DNA of 64,000 bases from Methanoplanus limicola DSM 2279 (GCF_000243255.1 NZ_CM001436.1:1824957-1888956); one strand, 5' to 3'. Numbered from the stretch's first letter, positions 47,075 through 56,635 are shown. The notes: generated by a model not told the origin, from the letters alone. Numbers and translations are program-made.

Positions 47075-47371
47075 ATGAACAGTGATGTTACAGAAAATCA
47101 GGGAAAAGAAGATAAAAAAATCCCTAAGAAATTTCCCTGGATTATCCCTTTTTCATGTGAGGGGTGCGGGGACTGTGTTGAGGTATGCCCGACAGGTTCA
47201 ATAGAACTCATAGATCTTGGGAAGAAGGTGGATAAAGCATGGATTACAAATCCTGACACCTGTATTGGATGCGGTAAATGCTCACAGGCATGTGTTGTCG
47301 GAGCCGTGCAGATGACTGAATATGTAGATCGTGCAATACAGAGATATAAGGAGAAGAAAAAACCGGAATGA
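47075..47371 (+). CDS. 2[4Fe-4S] ferredoxin
   Basis: 98 residues with two complete cluster motifs: CEGCGDCVEVCPTGSIEL near residue 28 and CIGCGKCSQACVVGAV near 64. The second lacks the Pro after the last cysteine, which is common. An in-frame upstream ATG at 46940 lies inside the previous gene. GGAGTG at 47065-47070 is well spaced for ATG 47075, which I chose. The N-terminal 25 residues are charged and free of cysteine. It should be the electron carrier of the CCG/FMN operon. Confidence 0.85.
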   Translation: MNSDVTENQGKEDKKIPKKFPWIIPFSCEGCGDCVEVCPTGSIELIDLGKKVDKAWITNPDTCIGCGKCSQACVVGAVQMTEYVDRAIQRYKEKKKPE

Positions 47372-47443
47372 ATTATATATGTAAATTTTTTCCGGAAATG
47401 ATTGTTTAAGATCTTCAATTATGAAAATAACGGGGGCAGAAAT

Positions 47444-47794
47444 ATGATCAAATCCGGGTTTGGCTGGATTAGAATCGATGGAAAAGCTTTAGAATATGAT
47501 ATTGTTATCCATACTGATGGCAGTATTACAAAAAGAAACAAAAAGAGATCAAAGAAACTGAAGGGGATATACGGCCATACGCCGCTCACCTCAGAAGAAC
47601 TTGAATTTCTGGAAGATGAGAAGCCCGATATTGTTTACATCGGTACCGGACAGGATGGCGCACTGCCAATAACCCCGGATGCAGAAAAAATACTTGCAGA
47701 ATATAGGGCAGTTATTGGTAATACTCCGGATATCATTCCTGAAATCGAAAATGAGACACGGAGATATTCAGCTGTTATTCACCTGACCTGCTGA
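47444..47794 (+). CDS. Mth938-domain (DUF498) protein
   Basis: 116 residues with the Mth938/NDUFAF3 fold: SGFGWIRIDGKALEYDIVIH, GHTPLTSEELEFL, DIVYIGTGQDGALPITPDAE. The eukaryotic relative NDUFAF3 is a complex I assembly factor; the archaeal role is unknown. TTG 47402 is in frame, but GGGGGCAG near 47432-47439 fits the ATG at 47444. It is co-directional with the ferredoxin gene 72 bases upstream and convergent with mch. Confidence 0.82.
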   Translation: MIKSGFGWIRIDGKALEYDIVIHTDGSITKRNKKRSKKLKGIYGHTPLTSEELEFLEDEKPDIVYIGTGQDGALPITPDAEKILAEYRAVIGNTPDIIPEIENETRRYSAVIHLTC

Positions 47795-47851
47795 TGAAAA
47801 CCGGACTTTTGGGATTCGGCTCCATATTTACACTGACTATTTCTGCGGGTA

Positions 47852-48796
47852 TTAATGCAGGCCGAATGATTCCAGAATTACATCCCCGTTTAAAGAACCG
47901 AAGCTGAAAATCTCTCCTGTTGAGCAGTCGTTAACTGTAATTTCAGCAGGCGAGAATGCAAGTTTTGAGTCAATTTTCAGGAAGTCATACCCTGCCTCCT
48001 TAAATATGCGATAAAAGGGCCTGCCATAGTCCGGCGATGACTGAGAAATCAGCTTTTCATATACAGGATCATATCTGTCAGTTGTCAGGCACACAGAGCC
48101 ATAATATATATTACAGTCATTTGTTGTTCCCATAGCCTCCATCCTGTTCTTCTTCACCGGAGCAATGGGTGAACGTCCGGTGGCATACCTTATAAGGTTA
48201 AGATCTGAACCATTCTCCTCAAGTGAATGGAGAACCATCGTTACAACTCTTCCGGAGATCTGGATTGATCCAACAAGGGAATTTATTGGTGCAATCAGAA
48301 CTGTCAGTCCTGAAGGTTCTATACCACAGATTTCAGCTATATAATCCAGGGTATTTATATCAGGAAATCTGTCAGATTCAAGTGCTATCACAGCAGTCTC
48401 TGATACATCACTATAGCCAATACTACTGTAGGTCTTTTTTGGCTTTTTGGCAAGTGCCCTTGCAGGGCCTGAAGCCATAGCAGAATAACTGTCAGTCTTT
48501 ATAATCCATCCGGCTTTCTGTGATCCAAGACATGCAACAGGAGGATGCTGTATTGTCAGGTCAAGAAAAGGAAAAGGGATTCCGTTAATATGGCCTGTTG
48601 TAATCCCGGCAGTTGCAAGTCCGCCAAGGCATGCCTTTACGTACATTAGTCCGGCCTGATAACTTCCCCTGACATTTACCCCGCAGTCAATAACTGTAGC
48701 TTTGTTTTCAAGAGTATGAGATGATATTTCAAGTTCTGACTGTCTCTGTATCATCTCCTGCACAATCGGTTCTGTAAGCTGATTTATGCTGATCAT
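47852..48796 (-). CDS. mch: Methenyltetrahydromethanopterin cyclohydrolase
   Basis: 314 residues. It catalyses the reversible hydrolysis of methenyl-H4MPT to formyl-H4MPT, an essential early step of CO2-reducing methanogenesis. Conserved blocks include ATVIDCGVNVRGSYQAGLMY, CLGGLATAGIT, PHPPVACLGSQKAGW-like sequence (QHPPVACLGSQKAGW), YSAMASGPARALA and TNDCNIYYGSV. Length is normal for the family. GGAGAT precedes ATG 48796. It is a single-gene unit, with about 200 AT-rich bases upstream holding the promoter. Confidence 0.95.
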   Translation of the reverse strand: MISINQLTEPIVQEMIQRQSELEISSHTLENKATVIDCGVNVRGSYQAGLMYVKACLGGLATAGITTGHINGIPFPFLDLTIQHPPVACLGSQKAGWIIKTDSYSAMASGPARALAKKPKKTYSSIGYSDVSETAVIALESDRFPDINTLDYIAEICGIEPSGLTVLIAPINSLVGSIQISGRVVTMVLHSLEENGSDLNLIRYATGRSPIAPVKKNRMEAMGTTNDCNIYYGSVCLTTDRYDPVYEKLISQSSPDYGRPFYRIFKEAGYDFLKIDSKLAFSPAEITVNDCSTGEIFSFGSLNGDVILESFGLH

Positions 48797-48995
48797 GAAT
48801 AAATCTCCGGTAAAATACCTGTCGTTTCTGATTACAAATAAGTTTCTGTCAGATTATTTTGAAATACTCATCATACAATTTAAAATTGCAACACCACCAT
48901 ATGAATAAGATATTATAGTTTAAACAAACATATTATGATTTTTTAAAAATTAATCCTGATATTTCAAAAATTTAAAGAAGAATTGCCGCGACATC

Positions 48996-49889
48996 CTAAT
49001 AACCACCTGAGATAATCGTCTTTTTACCGGCCTTCATATCATTTCTAAGCCATTTTATCGCCAGAATTCCGGTGAACAAAGTCTGAATTATAATGAAAAT
49101 TATAATGATAATTAATGCTGTATGGACAGATTCAAAACTGCTCAGTGCTATAAGAAAAGCAACCCCTGCATTTCTGTTTGCAGAACTTATTGCCATTGAT
49201 CTCTTCTCTTCTGTAGTAACTCCCCCTGCGTAATATGATATTATTATTGATACTGCTGTAATCATAATAATTGCAATTACCCCGCCTGTGCCTGTAATTT
49301 CAGAGAATAAACCCTGGTTTGACTCGGAAATAAATATCATTGTAAGGGATAATACAATCACCACCGCCCCGGACAGATTAGAAGCCCAGAACGCAAAACC
49401 GGAGAGCCGGTCAGCAATCGCCGGTTTTTCTGCTCTCAGAAGCATACCTGCCAGAATCGGGATTATCTGAATAATTAAAAGTGTTTTTACTACCGGCCAG
49501 GGATCTATTGCCGTTGATTCAGGAATTATCAACATCAGGGTGAAAGGAGTTGTGAAAACTGCAAGAGTACATAAGAGAAACATCAGTCCGGTTGAATGCC
49601 CGACATCACCATTTGCAGCTTCTGTAATTCTTGGAGCATATGACGCACCGGGCGCACACGCCATTGCCAGAAATCCATACATTATGTTACCCCGAATATT
49701 GAGAATTACTGTCAGAACTACTGCAATAAGCGGAATCAGCAGCAGATTGATGAAGAGGGATGCAGTGAGGACACCCTTTTTTAAAAGTGCTTTTTCAATG
49801 CTTTTAAAGGATAATCCAAGTCCGATTGAAAACATAGAGGATATAATAAAGAGATATATCAGTCCAAGTAATATCTGGCCCGTAAACAC
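48996..49889 (-). CDS. Bile acid:sodium symporter (BASS/ACR3-like) family transporter
   Basis: 297 residues with about nine or ten hydrophobic segments. LAMACAPGASYAPRITEAAN and MAISSANRNAGVAFLIALSS are the two half-repeat signature loops of the BASS superfamily. The substrate could be an organic anion, a vitamin precursor or arsenite; there is no arsenic-resistance neighbour, so an organic acid is as likely. The start is GTG 49889 with a TTTAAATATA box about 30 bases upstream, so a leaderless or near-leaderless mRNA is likely. Confidence 0.85.
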   Translation of the reverse strand: MFTGQILLGLIYLFIISSMFSIGLGLSFKSIEKALLKKGVLTASLFINLLLIPLIAVVLTVILNIRGNIMYGFLAMACAPGASYAPRITEAANGDVGHSTGLMFLLCTLAVFTTPFTLMLIIPESTAIDPWPVVKTLLIIQIIPILAGMLLRAEKPAIADRLSGFAFWASNLSGAVVIVLSLTMIFISESNQGLFSEITGTGGVIAIIMITAVSIIISYYAGGVTTEEKRSMAISSANRNAGVAFLIALSSFESVHTALIIIIIFIIIQTLFTGILAIKWLRNDMKAGKKTIISGGY

Positions 49890-50129
49890 AGTATATTATT
49901 ACCGACATCGTATATATTTAAATTAGCCGGAATTAATTGAGATTCAAGAGAGATTCTTCTCTCCAAAAGACTGCAATATAAATATATACCGGAATGTAGA
50001 AAGAACTCCTCTGGAGATGATATGTCAGTTCTCCTGATATATACGGAAATTACCAAATTCATAATAAAATAAGGCTCTTTCCGGAACCAAAAGGTAAAAT
50101 AACCGGCAGAGCACCGAAGTGATAAGCAT

Positions 50130-50285
50130 ATGTGGGGGCGTTTAAGGAGCAATAAGGAAAAAGATCAGGACTTTGGATGTGACTGGCTTTTAGGTTTTGA
50201 GAAGGAGACAAAAGATTATTACAGTAAAAATCCTGAGAAGATTTCTGAGTTTTATACCCGGAACAAAGGCAAAAATATGAAATGA
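50130..50285 (+). CDS. Possible 51-residue basic/charged protein
   Basis: An open frame preceded by AGTGAT, which resembles the GGTGAT ribosome site, eight bases before the ATG. It encodes MWGRLRSNKEKDQDFGCDWL and then a charged helical tail ending KGKNMK. No family is recognised and no signal or membrane segment is visible. It lies 99 bases before the U32-family gene. Confidence 0.4.
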   Translation: MWGRLRSNKEKDQDFGCDWLLGFEKETKDYYSKNPEKISEFYTRNKGKNMK

Positions 50286-50384
50286 ACTGATTTTATCAAA
50301 ATTCGTGAGAAGTCCCATATATCTTCTAAAAGACTGTCAATAAAAAACGGCTTTAATCCTGCAGGGACTAAACGATAATAACAA

Positions 50385-51602
50385 ATGAAAAAGACTGAAC
50401 TGCTGGCACCTGCCGGTGACTGGTCCTGCCTGAAGACGGCTGTTTTAAATGGTGCGGATGCTGTATATTTCGGCATTAAAAATATGAATATGCGGGATAA
50501 TGCCGGCAATTTTGAGATCAGTGAGCTGCCGGTGATTATGCATTATCTGCATGATAATAATAAATCAGGGTATCTGACACTGAATACTATTTTTTACAAC
50601 CATGAACTAAAAAAGCTTGAAAAAGTTGTTATGGCTGCAAAATCAGCCGGTGTGGACGCTATAATCTGCTGGGATATGGCAGTATTTGATCTGGCGAAAA
50701 AAGCCGGAATGTCTGTTCATATTTCAACGCAGGCAAGTGTTTCAAATTACCAGGCATTTAAGTTTTATGCGGATTTGGGGGCCGAAAGAATAATTCTGGC
50801 GAGAGAATGTTCACTATCAGACATATCTGAAATAAGCAGGCTTGCCAGAGCCGACAGACTAAACTGTGAAATTGAAACATTTATTCATGGTGCCATGTGC
50901 GTCAGTATGTCAGGGAGGTGTTTTCTCTCTGCCGATACATTCGGCAAATCTGCAAACCGCGGGCAGTGCCTCCAGCCATGCAGGCGGCTGTACAGAATAA
51001 CGGATGTTGAAGAGGAGGATAATTCGTATATTTTAGGCCATAATTTTGTTCTCAGTCCAAAGGATCTATGCTCAGTTGAAATTCTCCCCGAGCTTGTTGA
51101 TGCCGGAATCAGTTCCTTTAAAATTGAAGGAAGAATAAGACCGCCGGAATACGTTAAAACCACAGTCTCCTGCTACAGAAAAGCTCTTGATGCAGTTTAT
51201 GACGGCAATTACAGCCCGGAACTTGCCGGGGAGCTTAAAGAGAAACTTGCAAAGGCATATAACCGCGGTTTCTCACAGGGATTTTACAAAGGCCTTGAAA
51301 AAGACTGGATTAGCAGCGGGCCATCTGCAACTGAGTCTAAAATGTATTGCGGCGAGGTTGTGAAGTACTACAGGAAAATAGAGGTTGCCGAAATTCTTAT
51401 TCGTGCCGGAAGCCTGAAAACGGGGGATAAAATTCTTATTTACGGCAGGACAACTCCGGCAGATTACAATATAGTTGATGAAATACAGATTGAACATAAA
51501 AAAGTAGAGTCTGCCGTAAAAGGCCAGAACTGCGGGATAAAAATACCTTTTACAGTCCGGCCAAAGGATAAAATATTCATAATCAGAGACGCGGAAGAGT
51601 AA
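50385..51602 (+). CDS. Peptidase U32 family protein
   Basis: 405 residues. The N-terminus ELLAPAGDWSCLKTAVLNGA with DAVYFG, the central signature ETFIHGAMCVSMSGRCFLSA and RGQCLQPCRR are those of the U32 family. In bacteria relatives are TrhP (tRNA hydroxylation) and RlhA (23S rRNA hydroxylation); a true peptidase role is doubtful. Four cysteines (CVS, GRC, GQC, QPC) could bind an Fe-S cluster. An RNA-modification role is inference from the family. The protein ends in a beta-barrel-like domain (DKILIYGRTTPADYNIV). Confidence 0.88.
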   Translation: MKKTELLAPAGDWSCLKTAVLNGADAVYFGIKNMNMRDNAGNFEISELPVIMHYLHDNNKSGYLTLNTIFYNHELKKLEKVVMAAKSAGVDAIICWDMAVFDLAKKAGMSVHISTQASVSNYQAFKFYADLGAERIILARECSLSDISEISRLARADRLNCEIETFIHGAMCVSMSGRCFLSADTFGKSANRGQCLQPCRRLYRITDVEEEDNSYILGHNFVLSPKDLCSVEILPELVDAGISSFKIEGRIRPPEYVKTTVSCYRKALDAVYDGNYSPELAGELKEKLAKAYNRGFSQGFYKGLEKDWISSGPSATESKMYCGEVVKYYRKIEVAEILIRAGSLKTGDKILIYGRTTPADYNIVDEIQIEHKKVESAVKGQNCGIKIPFTVRPKDKIFIIRDAEE

Positions 51603-51652
51603 AAAAAACTCTGACGCATACTATAACCGGAAACTAAACCATTTTTAAAAAA

Positions 51653-52702
51653 TCACGGCTCATGAACCTGTTCAGATTCAGATTCCGGTTCTGAATCCTC
51701 ATCTGCACTACCTTTACTGCTGCGGTCATCTGATTTATTATCCCCGGGATATGCAGTATATTTTTTACTGTTACTGTTGTATTCCTGCCAGAAAATCTTC
51801 TCTTTTCTCCAGATTAAAGCCTCATAAAGCATCAGAACCACCAATACAAGGCATCCTCCAGAGAAGAATGAGAGAACCATCATATGGACCAGATTTGAAG
51901 GCCGGGAATTATCTCCTGAATTATCTGAAGCGCCTGCAAAACCTGAATCCGCATCAGCAGATCTGGCAGTAAGCATGGCTGCCCCTAAATCGCCTGTATC
52001 CTTACCTGCTGCATCCCCGCTGACAACCTCAACCTGTACCTCATTGCCATTTTCATATGCAGCAGCATATGCCTGCACTTCGGATTTCTGACTGCCTTCC
52101 GGCATTTCAGGAGGTACTGCATCCTTCGCAATAACCGGTTCAGGCACAGCAGGCTCTTTTGTCACGCCGGAATCACTATAGCCACCACCGCCACCGCTGT
52201 AGTTCTCAGACACAGCTGCGGCAGGCAGTGCTTCAGAGTCATCATAACCCGGAGAATAAAAGTACGCTGCATCCGGATAGGAACCCTGATTGAAATCTGA
52301 AGAGATCATACCCGGAATAACGCCTGAAATACCAATAACAAACAGAGAAGCAAGAATAAGAAGGCCAAAGACCGAGGCATACTTTAAAAGAAGAGATCGA
52401 AGATCCCTGTTTCCGGCAGAGACGATCACAACCTGCCCGGATGCCCCGTAAACCTTGACTTCACGGCCCTTTTCACTGTATTTTATTCTTCTGACCTCAA
52501 TCATGCCTGAATCAAGAAGATTTTCAACATGATACTTGGCAGTCGTCATTGGAATGCCAAGTTTATCAGTAATATCCGAGAGAGTCATATCTCCTGACTG
52601 GAGAAGAGAGATAATCTCGCCGGAAGTAGGACTGGACATCGCCTTGCCTATCTTTTTGGCTCTCTCATCACCAGGCTCTAAAACTATGACATCCTCAGAC
52701 AT
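51653..52702 (-). CDS. Membrane-anchored winged-helix regulator
   Basis: 349 residues. Residues ~15-80 are an ArsR-type winged helix (SGEIISLLQSGDMTLSDITD, LGIPMTTAKYHVENLLDSG). A hydrophobic helix follows at ~105-130 (LLILASLFVIGISGVIPGMI). An extracytoplasmic low-complexity region, rich in Ser, Gly, Ala and Asp and lacking Cys, runs to ~268. A second helix (FFSGGCLVLVVLMLYEALIW) precedes a charged cytoplasmic tail with DDRSSKGSADEDSE. The DNA-binding domain and both ends are in the cytoplasm, so it could sense an outside signal directly. It starts nine bases before the alaS stop in the same direction (alaS is upstream), so they may be co-transcribed. Confidence 0.82.
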   Translation of the reverse strand: MSEDVIVLEPGDERAKKIGKAMSSPTSGEIISLLQSGDMTLSDITDKLGIPMTTAKYHVENLLDSGMIEVRRIKYSEKGREVKVYGASGQVVIVSAGNRDLRSLLLKYASVFGLLILASLFVIGISGVIPGMISSDFNQGSYPDAAYFYSPGYDDSEALPAAAVSENYSGGGGGYSDSGVTKEPAVPEPVIAKDAVPPEMPEGSQKSEVQAYAAAYENGNEVQVEVVSGDAAGKDTGDLGAAMLTARSADADSGFAGASDNSGDNSRPSNLVHMMVLSFFSGGCLVLVVLMLYEALIWRKEKIFWQEYNSNSKKYTAYPGDNKSDDRSSKGSADEDSEPESESEQVHEP

Positions 52703-52710
52703 TTACAGAA

Positions 52711-55449
52711 TTATTCGAGAAGTTTTTTAATCAGTTGCTTTCCGGAAGAGAGGGCACTGGCTACCTGCATCCGGTCATTTCCGACACCCTGGGCAAGGCC
52801 CTTCTTTCCTCCGCCTCTTCCGCCGAGGATGTTGCATACCGTTTTTACAACCTCAGAGGCATCAACCTTATCTGTACCGGATGCGGAGACAACATGAAGC
52901 TTCTCCTCACCGCCGATTATAAGCCCGACACCCCCCTTATTGGCAAAGGATGTGGCAACAGCCATAAGTTCCTTAGGGGAGGCATTCAGCTCATGGACAG
53001 CAACAGGAACTCCGTTTATATCTTCGGATGTGAGCGAGTTCATCCTGAGATCAGCAAGATCCTTCTGAAGCTTCTCAATATCCTTCCTCTGATCCTTCCA
53101 TTCGGAGAAGAACCTCTCAACAGACTGCGGGAGGTTTTCACGCTGAACACTCAGAGTAGCGGCGGATGATTCAACAATATCCTCAATACCCTGCATATAG
53201 GATACAGCCGAAAGTCCGGCTGCGAACTCCACCCTCTCAATGCCGTCCTGGACATGCTCAACCCTGATAATCTTAATTGTGCCTATCTCCCCTGTGCTTC
53301 GGCAGTGTGTTCCGGCGCATGCCTGTATATCACCAGCAACCTTTACAATCCTGATCTTCTTTCCTGGAGGAACTCCACCCTGATAGAGATCAAAACCATA
53401 TTTTTGCTCCGCCTTTGTCCTGCTCTTCCATTCAATAATTACCTGAATGTTCTGAAGAACTATCCTGTTGGCCGCAATTTCAATCTTCTTAAGCTCAGAG
53501 GGTGTTATATGCCTGAAATGCCGGAGATCGATTCTTGACGAGTCAAAACCTTTCTGTGCTCCTGACTGATGAACATGGTTGCCAAGCACCTCTTTAGCGG
53601 CGCGGAGCAGAACGTGAGTTGCAGTGTGATGCCTCATCATCGTCCAGCGGAAACTCTCATCAACAATTCCCTTTATCTGAACTCCGCGCCTGACAGAGTC
53701 CCCTTTAACCTTGTGAAGAATAACGTCTCCAACCTTTATGGAGTGGATTACCTTCACCATAACATCGTCAGAGATTATCCTGCCGATATCAGACGGCTGC
53801 CCGCCGCCTTCCGGATAAAAGAGCGTCTGGTCAAGAACAATATAATCGTCAAACTGATCTATGACCATTGCATCAAATTCAGTATCTGCAACCTGCTCAT
53901 AGAAGAGCTTCTTTGTAGGCGGAAGTGCATCAATCCTCTCCCTGTATTCTGCGAAGGGATCTTCTTTGACAGCGCCCTCTGTTTCAGAGTGTAGGTCAGC
54001 AATAGCTGAATAGAAGTTGTCCGGAAGATCGACCTCTGCGCCTTCCTCTGCCGCAACGTCTTTTACAATCTCCGGTGGGATGCCATGAGAATCATACAGC
54101 TGGACAATTTCATTTAAGGGGACAGGTTCATTATTTTTCTGATGCTCACGGGCAATCTTCTGAACTATCCTCTTGCCCCTTGCCATTGTCTGATCATATT
54201 TCACAACCTCATTGCCTATGATCTCTTCAACAATACTTAGATCCTGTGAGAATGAATCCAGACCGACAGTCTTCATCTGTGTTACTACGAGATCTGCAAG
54301 GTCAACTTCCATGCCGGTCTCGTTCATCATCCTGAGAGTCCTGCGGATTACAAGCCTGGCGAGATAACCTTCATGTGCATTTGAAGGGACTATGCAGTCG
54401 CCGAGCATATAGGCAAGACAGCGGGTATGATCAGCAATTGCATATACACGCTCAACAGGATCCATAATACCCTGGAGCTTCTCAAAAGTAACGCCTATAT
54501 TTTTCGCAACTTCCTTTCTCATAGAGAGAAGGTTTGAACCGGAAATATCCATCAGACCTGCATACTTTGCATTCAGACCGAGTATTTGGGTGAATTCAGG
54601 ATCATCAAGGAGATGATCAATTCCTGCGTAACCCATCAGGTCATTGACAATTTCCGGAAATACTGCGTCATATATGGTAGGTGAACCCTTGGATGCCCAG
54701 ACAAGCCTCTCAAGGCCATACCCGGTATCGACAATCCTTAGGTCCATCGGATAATATGGCACACCTTCAAGCTCAACAGGAGGTTTGTCACTCTTTGCTT
54801 TGCCAAGACTCATAAAAACAAGGGTTGCAACTTCAAGCCCACCTATCAGCACCTCAACACTCGGCCCGGCATTTCCTCCACCTATCCACGGGTGCTCCTT
54901 ATAGGTCACATCATAAATATTCGCACCAATAGAGGCCAGAAATTCATCACAAAGCCCTACAGTTCTGTCCTTCCAGTAGATCTCTTCCTTTGGCGTATTG
55001 AATGCGTGGTGCGCCATCATCTCGAAGGTTGTCAGATGCCTTCCTGAGCGTCCCACAGAGTCCAGGTCATTAAGCCTTATACATGGCTGTGAGATCGTAA
55101 GCGGATTTGCAGGCGGCGGAACTACTCCGCTGGTAACAAATGGCTGAAAATCAGCGATAGATGCAATTGTAAGGTATATATCATCCCTCCACCTTGCCGC
55201 AACAGGATATCTCTCTATTCTCTTATGGTCATGCCCTTCAAAAAAAGAGAGATATTTTTCCCGCATTTCAGAAATTGAATGAGGTTCAAAGACCGGATTA
55301 CCTATGAAACCATAAGGGACACATGGCGCATCCCCGCAGGTTTCACGTTCGGGATCCCTTGTCCAGAAAGCTGAGCCGCATTTGGAGCAGATCTTTCTGA
55401 CAAATCCCTTTTCTTTAAAATATTCTAGTTGATACTCATCCTCGAGCAT
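52711..55449 (-). CDS. alaS: Alanyl-tRNA synthetase
   Basis: 912 residues of the archaeal type. N-terminal zinc motif CSKCGSAFWTRDPERETCG, class II motifs around FEMMAHHAFNTPKEEIYW and GYGLERLVWA, and the editing domain with MRHHTATHVLLRAAKE and CAGTHCRSTGEIG (metal-binding HxxxH...CxxxH) are present. The C-terminal domain ends in GGRGGGKKGLAQGVG, the glycine-rich motif typical of AlaS. It charges tRNA-Ala. GTGGTAATCT precedes ATG 55449. The stop is eight bases from the start of the HTH gene, which continues the same direction. Confidence 0.97.
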   Translation of the reverse strand: MLEDEYQLEYFKEKGFVRKICSKCGSAFWTRDPERETCGDAPCVPYGFIGNPVFEPHSISEMREKYLSFFEGHDHKRIERYPVAARWRDDIYLTIASIADFQPFVTSGVVPPPANPLTISQPCIRLNDLDSVGRSGRHLTTFEMMAHHAFNTPKEEIYWKDRTVGLCDEFLASIGANIYDVTYKEHPWIGGGNAGPSVEVLIGGLEVATLVFMSLGKAKSDKPPVELEGVPYYPMDLRIVDTGYGLERLVWASKGSPTIYDAVFPEIVNDLMGYAGIDHLLDDPEFTQILGLNAKYAGLMDISGSNLLSMRKEVAKNIGVTFEKLQGIMDPVERVYAIADHTRCLAYMLGDCIVPSNAHEGYLARLVIRRTLRMMNETGMEVDLADLVVTQMKTVGLDSFSQDLSIVEEIIGNEVVKYDQTMARGKRIVQKIAREHQKNNEPVPLNEIVQLYDSHGIPPEIVKDVAAEEGAEVDLPDNFYSAIADLHSETEGAVKEDPFAEYRERIDALPPTKKLFYEQVADTEFDAMVIDQFDDYIVLDQTLFYPEGGGQPSDIGRIISDDVMVKVIHSIKVGDVILHKVKGDSVRRGVQIKGIVDESFRWTMMRHHTATHVLLRAAKEVLGNHVHQSGAQKGFDSSRIDLRHFRHITPSELKKIEIAANRIVLQNIQVIIEWKSRTKAEQKYGFDLYQGGVPPGKKIRIVKVAGDIQACAGTHCRSTGEIGTIKIIRVEHVQDGIERVEFAAGLSAVSYMQGIEDIVESSAATLSVQRENLPQSVERFFSEWKDQRKDIEKLQKDLADLRMNSLTSEDINGVPVAVHELNASPKELMAVATSFANKGGVGLIIGGEEKLHVVSASGTDKVDASEVVKTVCNILGGRGGGKKGLAQGVGNDRMQVASALSSGKQLIKKLLE

Positions 55450-55503
55450 AGATTACCACGCTTATATTCCTGAAATATTCATCTGTGAATGTATTAGGAT
55501 TTG

Positions 55504-55836
55504 CTATTCTGACTTCTTTCTGAAAAAACCGGGTGTATCCGAATACCAGCCTTCAATTTCAGTTTCAGCACGTATATACCGGGCGATTCTCACAGCGATG
55601 ATATGGTAACACTCATTTCCCCTGAATGTAAAATCATCGCATGTACAAAAACCGCCCTCAACAATATAGTCACCGGTTTTTCCCTTAACCACAATAAAAT
55701 CCCGGTATCTGAGCACCCCGCCCTGATCAACCACATCCAGAGCTTTTTTACCTCTGTTGCCAAATTCACGGACAATTTCGCGCCTCAGTTCCGGAGTCAG
55801 CCTGCCGGAGATATCAAGTGCTCTGTAAATATCCAT
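55504..55836 (-). CDS. SWIM zinc-finger protein
   Basis: 110 residues. The C-terminal half has the SWIM pattern GFCTCDDFTFRGNECYHIIA: CxC followed by CxH, which binds zinc. The N-terminus GRLTPELRREIVREFGNRGK is helical and the middle GGVLRYRDFIVVKGKTGDYI is strand-rich. SWIM domains bind DNA or protein, and archaeal one-domain members are poorly studied. It overlaps the Nif3-like gene (ATGA at 55836), so the two are coupled. Small archaeal SWIM proteins are common next to housekeeping genes. Confidence 0.85.
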   Translation of the reverse strand: MDIYRALDISGRLTPELRREIVREFGNRGKKALDVVDQGGVLRYRDFIVVKGKTGDYIVEGGFCTCDDFTFRGNECYHIIAVRIARYIRAETEIEGWYSDTPGFFRKKSE

Positions 55837-56540
55837 CAGTATATACAGATATCAGGTTTTTCCTCAATAAATTCCCAGCCCATTCTTCCGGCAAGGGCCT
55901 TCATACCCGGAGATTCGAGATCATAATGGGTTGATTCAATCAGAGGGATCGGAGATTTCAGCATTATATTATGTTTAAGTTCTGAAGAGAGAAAGGCGTC
56001 TGCCCCCAGTTCACATGCCTCATTGAGAAGAGAGAGATCAAATCCGCTCCCTCCTGCAACAGCCAGTCTGTTAATATCACCAGGATTGCCGTAAACCCTC
56101 AGACTTCCGTTAAGCCGCTCTGAAATTTCATTCAAATCAAGACAGCAGTCTCCGACAACCCCAAGGCTCATATTATCGATATTGGTAAGTCCGAGCAGTT
56201 CAGAGAGCGCATCATTAATTCCACCTTTTGCGTGATCAAAATTTGTGTGCATTACGTAGATATTAACTCCGGAATTAAGCGCTCTTTTGATAATTGAGCC
56301 AGTCTTCCCGTTTATCCTGGTAAGGGCGTCCCAGATCGGGGTGTGGTGAACAACGAGCATGTCACACCCCATATCCGCAGCTTCTGAAACGGAATAATCG
56401 GTCGCATCAAGGGCGCAGGCGATCTTTTGCAGATCTGATTTCCCCTCAATAATCAGCCCGATTCTCTTTTCGTCAAATTCTTCGGCGAGTTCCGGAGGCG
56501 CAATCTCTTCCATGAGAGAGATAAATTCAGATATATCCAT
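55836..56540 (-). CDS. Nif3-like (YbgI family) dinuclear metal protein
   Basis: 234 residues. Nif3 motifs: DMLVVHHTPIWDALTRINGK, VYVMHTNFDHAKGGINDALS (as IYVMHTNFDHAKGG) and ALSELLGL, and FLSSELKHNIML near the C-terminus. The family binds a di-iron or di-zinc site with conserved His, Asp and Glu; in archaea a GTP-cyclohydrolase or RNA-related role is suggested but not certain. An ATG at 56603 is in frame but would add 21 hydrophobic residues that look like untranslated AT-rich DNA. MDISEFI at 56540 begins the family-typical sequence. Confidence 0.88.
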   Translation of the reverse strand: MDISEFISLMEEIAPPELAEEFDEKRIGLIIEGKSDLQKIACALDATDYSVSEAADMGCDMLVVHHTPIWDALTRINGKTGSIIKRALNSGVNIYVMHTNFDHAKGGINDALSELLGLTNIDNMSLGVVGDCCLDLNEISERLNGSLRVYGNPGDINRLAVAGGSGFDLSLLNEACELGADAFLSSELKHNIMLKSPIPLIESTHYDLESPGMKALAGRMGWEFIEEKPDICIY

Positions 56541-56604
56541 AAGTATTGATCTGAATCTGAAGACGTATAATTGTATGATATTACCCACAATAATTATCAA
56601 CACA

Positions 56605-56613
56605 CTTAAATAT
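56605..56613 (+). promoter_or_regulatory. Box A (TATA) element of the homocysteine-synthesis gene
   Basis: CTTAAATAT centred about 27 bases before ATG 56636. That distance places transcription start at the ATG, consistent with a leaderless mRNA and supporting that start over 56612. Confidence 0.5.
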
Positions 56614-56635
56614 GCTGAATTCGAGATTAAATATT

